Position numbers and translations under genes: made by a program. This document shows positions 1 to 5,505 of a stretch of 6,879 nt of DNA, one piece after another. The stretch's first letter is position 1. Each line of letters opens with the position of its first letter. This DNA comes from Propionibacteriaceae bacterium (GTDB taxonomy: Bacteria > Actinomycetota > Actinomycetes > Propionibacteriales > Propionibacteriaceae): the NCBI GenBank assembly GCA_030538175.1, contig JAUNUL010000155.1:1-6879 (forward strand). The letters run 5' to 3'. The notes under the pieces were generated by a model. It saw nothing but the letters and a program-made list of their open reading frames with translations. It did not search any database and was not told where the DNA came from.

Positions 1-96
1 ATCAGCGGAGCCGACCATGGAATCGAGCTTGAAGATCTCGTAGGTCTTGCCGGCCACCTCAAGGTTGGCCTTGGCTCCAAAACTGTTGACACTCAT
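1..96 (-). CDS. acnA: Aconitate hydratase, N-terminal fragment (runs off left edge)
   Basis: Reading the minus strand from the ATG at 94-96 gives 32 codons that continue past the window edge. The peptide begins MSVNSFGAKANLEV and continues through KTYEIFKLDS, the usual N-terminus of actinobacterial aconitase A (typically about 900 residues). The family is a cytosolic 4Fe-4S enzyme that isomerises citrate to isocitrate in the TCA cycle; its cluster cysteines lie far downstream and cannot be checked here. A GGGAG ribosome-binding site (plus-strand 105-109) lies 8 nt before the ATG and supports this start. The gene follows the methyltransferase on the same strand after a 233-nt gap that contains a palindrome, so it probably has its own promoter. 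The identification rests on a short but characteristic stretch. Confidence 0.85.
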   Translation of the reverse strand, partial: MSVNSFGAKANLEVAGKTYEIFKLDSMVGSAD

Positions 97-104
97 GGAA
101 TCAA

Positions 105-109
105 CTCCC
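105..109 (-). promoter_or_regulatory. Ribosome-binding site of aconitase
   Basis: GGGAG on the minus strand, 8 nt upstream of the aconitase ATG. The spacing is normal and it fixes the start codon of the fragmentary gene. Confidence 0.6.
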
Positions 110-154
110 GGACTCGTTGTTGGCGTCGAGGCGTGCGTTGCCCCGGGGTAAGTC

Positions 155-168
155 TCTTGACGTCAAGA
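155..168. promoter_or_regulatory. Perfect 14-bp palindrome TCTTGACGTCAAGA upstream of aconitase (candidate operator)
   Basis: TCTTGACGTCAAGA is exactly self-complementary and its near edge is 58 nt upstream of the aconitase ATG. On the minus strand it partly overlaps TATCTT (plus 165-170), which matches the TAnnnT form of a -10 element. A dimeric repressor bound here would then cover the -10 and start-point region. I recall similar CTTGA-TCAAG palindromes upstream of TCA-cycle genes in other actinobacteria but cannot name the regulator. That it is an operator is inference. Confidence 0.5.
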
Positions 169-186
169 TACCACCGCAGAGAAGGT

Positions 187-225
187 CGCTCGCATCCCGG
201 ACCCATTTTGCCCCCGATGCGAGCG
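187..225. repeat. 10-bp perfect inverted repeat with 19-nt loop in the methyltransferase-aconitase gap
   Basis: CGCTCGCATC (187-196) and GATGCGAGCG (216-225) are exact reverse complements. It could be a hairpin ending the transporter-methyltransferase transcript, which stops at 330 on the minus strand, or a binding site in the aconitase promoter region. No run of U follows, and it lies over 100 nt past the stop codon, so the terminator reading is only possible. The rest of the 97-329 gap shows no gene on either strand, only a weak 5-bp stem (CCCGC 244-248 with GCGGG 256-260). Confidence 0.45.
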
Positions 226-329
226 GTGAACAGCAGAATCCACCCCGCGATCAGGGCGGGACATCGCCGACTAGGGCAAACGCATCCCGCACCGGCATTC
301 AGCTGCAGCTTTTGCTCTTTCCGCTGTCT

Positions 330-1583
330 TCATCGTTCCAGGACCGCGACACACTCGATGTGGTGGGTCTGCGGGAACAGATCGAAAGCTCGCAGGGAGC
401 GCACCTGCCAGCCGAGCTCCCCGGCATGTGCGAGATCTCTGGCCAGGGCCGCCGGGTCGCAGGCGACATAGGCGATCGCCCGCGGCTCACGACGGGAGAT
501 CTGCTCCATGACCGTCTTTCCGGCTCCAGCCCGGGGCGGGTCCAGAACCACCAGATCCGTCTGCCCGGGCAGGTCCCGCAGCCCCTTCTCCACGCGACCG
601 ACGCTGAAGCGGCCCTCAGGAACATTGCGGCGGGCGTGCGCGACCGCGCCGCGGCCCGACTCGAGTCCCCAGACCTGGACACCACGATCAGCCAGGGCAC
701 CGGCGAACAGGCCGACCCCGCAATAGAGATCGAAAGCCCGCTCCCCCGCTTGCGGTTGCAACCCATCGAGCACCGCTGCAACCAGCGTGTCCGCGGCGGC
801 GGGATGCACCTGCCAGAAGCCTGCGAAGTCCACGGCGAAATCCCGCCCGGCAGCGCGCTCGGTGACCTCTGCCCGATCCCGGGGCGATCCGATGCTCACC
901 CCATCAGCACTGGTCACTACCAACAGTTCAGCGTCGGCGGGATTCGCTCCCGCGACGCTCGCATCGCCAGCATGCCTCCCGGTGGCAGCGTTGCCGGACC
1001 AGTGGTCGGCGACCGGTTCCAGCTTGCGCGGATCAACCGCGGCGATCGCACACCCCTGATCAGGCAGCCCAATGACCGCATGCGACCGGTGGACCCGCAT
1101 CCCCAGGCGCTGAGCGCCGTCGCTTTCCCGTCCGGTGACCTGATAGCGCATCCGCGTCCGCCAGCCCCACACCGGGGAAGCTTCCTCGACGTCCCCCGTC
1201 CACTCGATCCCGGCGAGGCGCTGCAATTGTTCGGCGACCACGGTCCGTTTCAGCTCGCGTTGTGCCGCCTCGGTCGCGTGCTGGAAATCACAGCCGCCAC
1301 ACCCGCCGGGGTGAAAGATCGGACACGGTGCCTCACGTCGATCCGCCGAAGCAACGAGGATCTCCACCGCATCACCACGCCAGAACCGCTTGTGCGAGGT
1401 GTCAGTGATCCGGATCAGCACCTGCTCACCGGGGAGGGCATGGCGTACGAACACCACGCGACCGCCGGGACCGGCATCGGGATCGCTCACCCGGGCGACG
1501 CAGTGTCCCCCGTGGGCGACGACACCCACGGTCACGGGCCCGATGATCGCCTGGTCAGCATTGCCGGTCGGCTCAGTCGTCAC
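330..1583 (-). CDS. TRAM-domain class I SAM-dependent RNA methyltransferase (TrmA/RumA-type m5U family)
   Basis: A 417-residue protein with the full RNA uracil-C5 methyltransferase architecture. An N-terminal TRAM/OB-fold RNA-binding region covers about residues 12-77. Probable 4Fe-4S ligands are Cys87, Cys95, Cys98 and Cys178. The SAM-binding Rossmann motif FDLYCGVG is at 284-291, DPPRAG at 348-353, the catalytic cysteine in VACDP is Cys375, and the general-base glutamate in THHIECV is Glu410. The family transfers methyl from SAM to C5 of uridine in tRNA or rRNA; the exact target cannot be read from sequence. The start is GTG, preceded by AAGGAG with a 6-nt spacer, and lies inside the end of the transporter gene (11-nt overlap), so the two are almost certainly cotranscribed and translationally coupled. 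It resembles mycobacterial Rv2689c in type and neighbourhood. VACDP, where SC(D/N)P is commoner, is a mild variation that keeps the nucleophile. Confidence 0.93.
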   Translation of the reverse strand: MTTEPTGNADQAIIGPVTVGVVAHGGHCVARVSDPDAGPGGRVVFVRHALPGEQVLIRITDTSHKRFWRGDAVEILVASADRREAPCPIFHPGGCGGCDFQHATEAAQRELKRTVVAEQLQRLAGIEWTGDVEEASPVWGWRTRMRYQVTGRESDGAQRLGMRVHRSHAVIGLPDQGCAIAAVDPRKLEPVADHWSGNAATGRHAGDASVAGANPADAELLVVTSADGVSIGSPRDRAEVTERAAGRDFAVDFAGFWQVHPAAADTLVAAVLDGLQPQAGERAFDLYCGVGLFAGALADRGVQVWGLESGRGAVAHARRNVPEGRFSVGRVEKGLRDLPGQTDLVVLDPPRAGAGKTVMEQISRREPRAIAYVACDPAALARDLAHAGELGWQVRSLRAFDLFPQTHHIECVAVLER

Positions 1584-3600
1584 GCAGTGCTCCTTCGTGG
1601 TCAGTCGGGGCGGTCCCGATCAGGCGGTACGCCAAGGGGTCCTCGCGTTCCAGCCGATCGATCGCCACCTCCGAGGACTTCAGCAGATAGGGCACGGAGG
1701 TGACCATCACGCCGGGGGCGAAGTGCAGCCGCGTACGCAGGATAAGCCCCGTCTGGTTGTGCAGCACGCTCTCCCACCAGTGACCGACGACGAGCTCGGG
1801 CACATAGACAGACACCACATCGCGGGGGCTGGTCTTGCGGAGGTCTCGAACATAGGTGACCACGGGCCCGACGACCTCACGATACGGCGAGGCGATCACC
1901 CGCAGCGGTACGCCAAGATCCGCGGCCTGCCATTGGGCGACGACGCGCTCGGTCTCCTCGGGGTCGACCGACACGGTGATCGCCTCGATCGTCGAGGGGC
2001 GGGTCCCTTTGGCGAACATGACCGCACGCAGGGTCGGCCTGTTGAGTTGGGAGACCACGACGACCGCGTGGACGCGGCTGGGCAGTGTCCGCTTCACCCC
2101 CGGTGACCAAGCGGTTTCGCGCGCGACCGCGCGATAGTGCCGGTTGATGCCCTTCATCACTGCGAAGACGACCGTCATGGCCAGGATCGCCATCCACGCG
2201 CCGTGGGTGAACTTGGCGATCAGGATCACGATCAGCACGGTCGCGGTCATCGTCAGACCGACCGCGTTGATGATCCGGGACCGCTGCATGCGCGAGCACT
2301 CGCGGGGATCGGTTTCGGTCTTCAGGTGGCGGCCCCAGTGCCGCAACATGCCGAGTTGGCTCAGAGTGAAGGAGACGAACACACCCACGACATAGAGCTG
2401 GATCAACTTGGTGACATCAGCATTGAAGGCGAGTGCCAGAGCAATGGCCGAGACGGCGAGCATGACGATGCCGTTGCTGAACGCGAGTCGGTCGCCGCGG
2501 GTGTGCAGTTGGCGCGGCAGGAAACCGTCCCGAGCGAGGATCGCGCCCAGCACCGGGAACCCGTTGAACGCGGTGTTCGCCGCGAGGAACAGAATGACCA
2601 TGGTTGTCGCCACGACGAAATAGAAGCCGGGACGGAAGTCGCTGAACACGGTCCCGGCGAGCTGTCCCATCACGGTGTCGACGTGGACGTCCTGGCGGAC
2701 GCCGTTGAGCGTGAAGTACGCCCCACCCGAGTCGTCCAACACCCGCACCCCGGTCAGATTGGCGAGGGCGATGATGCCCAACAACATCGATACCGCGATC
2801 GTGCCCAGCAGCAACAGGGTGGTGGCGGCGTTGCGGCTCTTGGGTTTGCGGAATGCAGGCACACCGTTCGAGATCGCTTCCACACCCGTGAGTGCGGCGC
2901 ACCCGGAGGAGAAGGCGCGGGCCAGCAGGAACATCATGAGCACGCCGGTGAACTGCTGATAGCGAGGGTCCCCGACAACCTCGTATTGCGAAGTCGGCGA
3001 GGCCAGGTGTTCCCCGAGGACAACCACCCGAAGCAGGCCATAGCCGATCATCACCAGCACGCCGAGCATGAAGGCATAGGTCGGGATCGCGAACACCGTG
3101 CCCGACTCGCGCACACCGCGCAGATTGATCGCCATCAACACGGCAATGATCGTCGCCGCCACCCAGCCCTCGTGGCCGATCAGGAACGGCAGCGCGGCCT
3201 TGGCATTCTGCACCCCCGAGGAAACCGACACGGCCACAGTCAGGACATAGTCGACCATCAGCGCGCTGGCCACGGTGAGGCCGGCATTGGGCCCGAGGTT
3301 GACCGTCGCGACCTCGTAGTTGCCGCCACCAGAGGGGTATTCCCGGACGTTCTGGCGATAGGACGCGACGACCACCAGCATCACCACGGCGACGAGGATG
3401 CCGACCCACCAGGAGAACGTGAGGGCGGCCATGCCGGCAAGGCTGAGGGTGAGGATGATTTCGTCCGGGGCGTACGCCACCGAGGACAGTGCATCCGAGG
3501 CGAACACCGGCAGGGCGATCCGCTTGGGCAGCAGGGTTTCCGACAGTTCGGAGCTGGGCAGCTTCTTGCCCAGGAGCAAACGTTTGACGCCATCGGTCAT
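1573..3600 (-). CDS. APC-superfamily transporter, KimA-like potassium importer homologue
   Basis: A 675-residue membrane protein: a roughly 30-residue cytosolic N-terminus, about 12 hydrophobic segments between residues 32 and 485, and a cytosolic C-terminal domain of about 190 residues. Stretches typical of the KimA/APC branch are SDALSSVAYAPDE (35-47), YPSGGGNYEVA (88-98), VDYVLTVAVSVSSG (116-129), GVEAISNGVPAF (239-250), GDRLAFSNGI (369-378) and LYVVGVFVSFTLSQ (402-415). Asp36, Tyr43, Asp117 and Tyr118 fall at the same numbers as residues I recall lining the potassium sites of Bacillus KimA; this is from memory. Family members import potassium, probably with protons; other APC proteins move amino acids, so the substrate is inferred. 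The reading frame stays open to 3720, but the ATG at 3600 gives the usual N-terminus (MTDGVKRLLLGKKLPSS). A GTG at 3606 is an alternative, possibly leaderless start. It is divergent from the sigma gene and overlaps the methyltransferase. Confidence 0.85.
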   Translation of the reverse strand: MTDGVKRLLLGKKLPSSELSETLLPKRIALPVFASDALSSVAYAPDEIILTLSLAGMAALTFSWWVGILVAVVMLVVVASYRQNVREYPSGGGNYEVATVNLGPNAGLTVASALMVDYVLTVAVSVSSGVQNAKAALPFLIGHEGWVAATIIAVLMAINLRGVRESGTVFAIPTYAFMLGVLVMIGYGLLRVVVLGEHLASPTSQYEVVGDPRYQQFTGVLMMFLLARAFSSGCAALTGVEAISNGVPAFRKPKSRNAATTLLLLGTIAVSMLLGIIALANLTGVRVLDDSGGAYFTLNGVRQDVHVDTVMGQLAGTVFSDFRPGFYFVVATTMVILFLAANTAFNGFPVLGAILARDGFLPRQLHTRGDRLAFSNGIVMLAVSAIALALAFNADVTKLIQLYVVGVFVSFTLSQLGMLRHWGRHLKTETDPRECSRMQRSRIINAVGLTMTATVLIVILIAKFTHGAWMAILAMTVVFAVMKGINRHYRAVARETAWSPGVKRTLPSRVHAVVVVSQLNRPTLRAVMFAKGTRPSTIEAITVSVDPEETERVVAQWQAADLGVPLRVIASPYREVVGPVVTYVRDLRKTSPRDVVSVYVPELVVGHWWESVLHNQTGLILRTRLHFAPGVMVTSVPYLLKSSEVAIDRLEREDPLAYRLIGTAPTDHEGALRDD
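1590..1595 (-). promoter_or_regulatory. Strong ribosome-binding site deciding the GTG start of the methyltransferase
   Basis: AAGGAG on the minus strand sits 6 nt before the GTG at 1581-1583, inside the last codons of the upstream transporter gene. It supports the GTG start despite the 11-nt gene overlap. Confidence 0.75.
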
Positions 3601-3614
3601 GTTCACAGCGCACG

Positions 3615-3620
3615 ACACTA
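3615..3620 (-). promoter_or_regulatory. Candidate -10 element for the transporter-methyltransferase operon
   Basis: On the minus strand TAGTGT (TAnnnT form) ends 8 nt before the GTG at 3606 and 14 nt before the ATG at 3600. TTCCGG lies 17 nt upstream of it as a weak -35. No ribosome-binding site is visible before either start, which suggests leaderless or near-leaderless translation. Position and pattern only. Confidence 0.4.
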
Positions 3621-3624
3621 CGCC

Positions 3625-3645
3625 TGTTCCCGGCTCCCCGGAACA
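3625..3645. promoter_or_regulatory. Inverted repeat TGTTCC-N9-GGAACA in the divergent promoter region
   Basis: TGTTCC (3625-3630) and GGAACA (3640-3645) are exact reverse complements separated by 9 nt. The element lies between the candidate -35 and -10 of the minus-strand transporter promoter and upstream of the sigma gene. The geometry suits a dimeric regulator. Six-base arms are short enough to occur by chance, so this is a candidate only. Confidence 0.3.
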
Positions 3646-3674
3646 CGCTTTCGCACCACATCGGCGACATGGGA

Positions 3675-3700
3675 TGTAACGCTGGGTCCACGACCGGACA
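3675..3700 (+). promoter_or_regulatory. Candidate ECF-type promoter of the sigma factor gene
   Basis: TGTAAC (3675-3680) carries the AAC core common in -35 elements of ECF sigma factors. After a 16-nt spacer comes GACA (3697-3700), a plausible but weaker -10. Transcription would begin near 3707-3711, which puts the start almost on the GTG at 3711. ECF sigma genes often drive their own promoters, so autoregulation is a reasonable inference. If this promoter is real, the upstream ATG at 3669 cannot be the translation start on this transcript. Confidence 0.4.
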
Positions 3701-3719
3701 GGTACAGGATGTGACGACA

Positions 3720-4283
3720 ATGCCCCCCTTGGAACGGCGCTTTCGCGCCGCCTTCACCGCCTGCCATGGCGATGTCCTGTGCTTCGCCCGCCGCCGCACC
3801 GATCCGGAACGGGCGGAGGACATCGCTGCCGAAACCTTCCTGGTCGCCTGGCGGCGCATCACCGACCTGCCCGAGGACCCCGGTGATGCACGGGCCTGGC
3901 TGTTCGGGATCGCCAGAAACTGTCTGCTCAACGACCACCGCGCCCAGCGGCGCCGGGACGGGCTGTTGGTGCGCTTGGCCGATCCAGCCACCGCTCCCCT
4001 GTCCCCCGTGCTGGCCGACACGGCCGATGCGACGGCGCTGCGAATCGACCTGGCCGCCGCGTTCAGCCGACTGAGCGCCACCGACCAGGAAGTCCTCGCG
4101 CTCGTCATCTTCGAGCAGCTGACCACCGCCCAGGTCGGCACGGTCCTCGATCTCACCCCCGGCGCAGTGCGCGTACGCCTGTCCCGCGCCCGCGCGGCCC
4201 TGCGTGATCAGCTGGCGGACTCCACCACGACCAGCACCCCTGCCCTCTGCACCTCCATGACCACCGAAGAGGTTCTGCCATGA
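3720..4283 (+). CDS. ECF-family (extracytoplasmic function) RNA polymerase sigma factor
   Basis: 187 residues from the ATG at 3720. The sigma2 domain spans about residues 8-75, with the core-binding stretch DPERAEDIAAETFLVAWRR (28-46) and the -10 recognition part ARAWLFGIARNCLLNDHR (57-74). After a linker, sigma4 spans about 107-165 (LSATDQEVLALVIFEQL, then the helix-turn-helix around TPGAVRVRLSRARAAL). There is no sigma1 or sigma3, as expected for ECF factors that redirect RNA polymerase to stress or signal-specific promoters. The frame is open back to an ATG at 3669, but those codons overlap a promoter-like element and add nothing family-like. GTG 3711 (possibly leaderless) is the other candidate; ATG 3720 has AGGA 10 nt upstream. 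The last codons overlap the next gene by 4 nt, so that gene's product is the probable regulator. The tail after residue 166 (STTTSTPALC and on) is outside the family core. Confidence 0.9.
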   Translation: MPPLERRFRAAFTACHGDVLCFARRRTDPERAEDIAAETFLVAWRRITDLPEDPGDARAWLFGIARNCLLNDHRAQRRRDGLLVRLADPATAPLSPVLADTADATALRIDLAAAFSRLSATDQEVLALVIFEQLTTAQVGTVLDLTPGAVRVRLSRARAALRDQLADSTTTSTPALCTSMTTEEVLP

Positions 4284-4291
4284 CCACCGAA
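4255..4291 (+). repeat. 14-bp direct repeat at the sigma/membrane-protein junction
   Basis: CCATGACCACCGAA occurs at 4255-4268 and again at 4278-4291, 23 bp apart. The first copy encodes MTTE in the tail of the sigma factor. The second is the start of the membrane protein, also MTTE, in another frame. A 23-bp tandem duplication of the start region would explain this. Confidence 0.7.
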
Positions 4292-5425
4292 CACGACGAC
4301 CGCCGTCTCGACGAGCTGCTGCGTACCCTCGACGTGGCCGACCGCGACCCCCACGATGATCTTTCCCGACGCCGTGCCGATGCGCTGTTGGAGCGCATTG
4401 TCGCAACCCCCGTCGACGCCGAAGCCCGCACCGCGGGTGGCACTTCTGCTGCCCCGGCCACAGGGAAGCGCCGGCGGCTGCCCTGGTTGGCCATCCCGGC
4501 CGCCGCGGCCGCATTCGCCCTGGTGGCCAGCTTCTGGCCGGGGTTCGGTGGACGCGGTGACGCGTACGCCTCGTGGACGCCCACGCCTATCCCGGTGACC
4601 GGCGAGCTCTACGACAAGACCACCCAGGCCTGCGTACGCCAACTCGCCGAGGTCGAGAAGGACTACCCCGGCACGGGACCGGAGCGCCCAGTCACCGGGG
4701 CCGACACGGCCCGCATCCTGATCGCCGAGCAGCGCGGTGACTTTGTGTTCGTGGCCCTGACCACGGACGTCGGCGCCGACTGGACCTGCTTGTTCGAGGC
4801 CAAGCGGCCGAACCGGCCGGTGGCGGCAGGCGGTGGGATCCCGGGTGAAAGCACTCCGCCCCCCGCGCCACTCGCCCCCGAGGACTTGTCCGGCGGCGGT
4901 GGCGGTATCACCGGCAGCATGCAGGGCAGCTTCGCGAGCACCCAGGGCCGCGTCGGGTCCGCTGTGCGCGGCGTCACGATCCACGCCGGTGGCAAGACGG
5001 TCGAGGCATCGGTCAACGAAGGCACCTTTGCGGCCTGGTGGCCTATCGACGACATCACTCCGGCGGCTGTGGATGACATCACCTTCGACGTCACGTTGGC
5101 CGACGGTCGGGTGCTGACCAACGTGGACGGCGGCATCATGTCGCCGATGCCCGGGCTCCGCGAGGTGGGTCGAGTCAGCGTGGGCGCGGGCACCGATGAC
5201 CGGGCGACGATCGACGGCATCGCCGGGGCCGAGGTGACCGGGGTGACCGTGCATCTGCCCGATGGGCGGGACATGCCTGCGACGATGACCGGGCGGTTCT
5301 TCCATGTCGGCTATGACCTGCCCAAGGGCACGTTCGACCCGGGGATTCACCCCGAGGACCTGCGGTTCACCCTGACGCTCACCGACGGCACGGTGCTCCC
5401 CCGCACCGAGGCGCTGCGACGCTGA
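4280..5425 (+). CDS. Single-pass membrane protein paired with ECF sigma factor (putative anti-sigma or sensor)
   Basis: 381 residues. An Asp/Arg-rich N-terminus (1-62) precedes a basic KRRR (63-66) and one hydrophobic helix (about 67-86), giving a cytosolic N-terminus by the positive-inside rule. About 295 residues then lie outside. Just after the helix is AYASWTPTP (95-103), which I recognise from actinobacterial proteins encoded beside ECF sigma genes. Cys118 and Cys170 are the only cysteines and could form a disulphide. A Gly/Pro-rich linker (184-209) leads to two related beta-rich units, about 223-279 (AVRGVTIHAGGK, AWWP, TLADGRVL) and 312-373 (EVTGVTVHLPDGR, TLTDGTVL). The cytosolic part is too short for a standard anti-sigma domain and has no HxxxCxxC zinc motif, so the anti-sigma role rests on gene coupling: an ATGA overlap with the sigma stop and GAAGAGG 7 nt before the ATG. 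A signal or ligand for the outside domain is unknown. Confidence 0.8.
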   Translation: MTTEHDDRRLDELLRTLDVADRDPHDDLSRRRADALLERIVATPVDAEARTAGGTSAAPATGKRRRLPWLAIPAAAAAFALVASFWPGFGGRGDAYASWTPTPIPVTGELYDKTTQACVRQLAEVEKDYPGTGPERPVTGADTARILIAEQRGDFVFVALTTDVGADWTCLFEAKRPNRPVAAGGGIPGESTPPPAPLAPEDLSGGGGGITGSMQGSFASTQGRVGSAVRGVTIHAGGKTVEASVNEGTFAAWWPIDDITPAAVDDITFDVTLADGRVLTNVDGGIMSPMPGLREVGRVSVGAGTDDRATIDGIAGAEVTGVTVHLPDGRDMPATMTGRFFHVGYDLPKGTFDPGIHPEDLRFTLTLTDGTVLPRTEALRR

Positions 5426-5436
5426 TCCGGTCGTCC

Positions 5437-5474
5437 CTTCCGCGCCGGGGTCCCCAGCGGCTCCGGCGCGGAGG
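5437..5474 (+). terminator. Strong GC-rich hairpin after the sigma/membrane-protein operon
   Basis: CCGCGCCGG (5440-5448) pairs exactly with CCGGCGCGG (5463-5471). The T5439-A5472 pair, a wobble and one more C-G pair extend it outward. No U-tract follows, as is common for actinobacterial terminators. It lies 11 nt past the stop codon at 5425 and just upstream of the next gene's promoter, so it probably insulates the two. Confidence 0.65.
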
Positions 5475-5491
5475 CACGGTAAGAATCGGAG

Positions 5492-5505
5492 TAGATTCTC
5501 CCCCG
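5492..5505 (+). promoter_or_regulatory. -10 element and probable leaderless start of the ceoB-like gene
   Basis: TAGATT (5492-5497, TAnnnT) is followed by 7 nt and then the GTG start at 5505, which is just where transcription would begin. No ribosome-binding site precedes the GTG. No good -35 is seen; that region is occupied by the right arm of the hairpin. Leaderless translation from GTG is common in actinobacteria. Confidence 0.6.

Noticed and set aside
301..310. AGCTGCAGCT palindrome followed by T-rich sequence, as a plus-strand terminator
   Set aside because: A 10-bp palindrome without a loop cannot form a useful hairpin, and no plus-strand gene ends there.
117..1703. Long plus-strand open frame of 528 codons opposite the methyltransferase
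   Set aside because: It lies antisense to a gene with complete catalytic motifs. Its translation is low-complexity, rich in Arg, Pro and Gly, and matches no family I know. Such frames are usual opposite GC-rich genes.
2137..3714. Plus-strand open frame of 525 codons opposite the transporter
   Set aside because: The translation is dominated by His, Asp, Gln, Glu and Arg, as expected for the complement of a hydrophobic membrane-protein gene. No start signal or domain is visible.
3601..3719. Possible c-di-AMP (ydaO-type) riboswitch before the KimA-like gene, as in Bacillus
   Set aside because: The likely promoter is only 8-14 nt from the start codon, leaving no room for a leader of that size, and I see no matching fold.
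3669..3719. ATG at 3669 as the start of the sigma factor
   Set aside because: It has no ribosome-binding site, adds 17 residues unlike the family, and overlaps the candidate ECF promoter.
2417..4156. Minus-strand open frame of 579 codons spanning the transporter, the divergent gap and the sigma gene
   Set aside because: It crosses two well-supported genes in a wrong frame and includes their promoter region; the composition is Arg/Ser/Ala shadow sequence.
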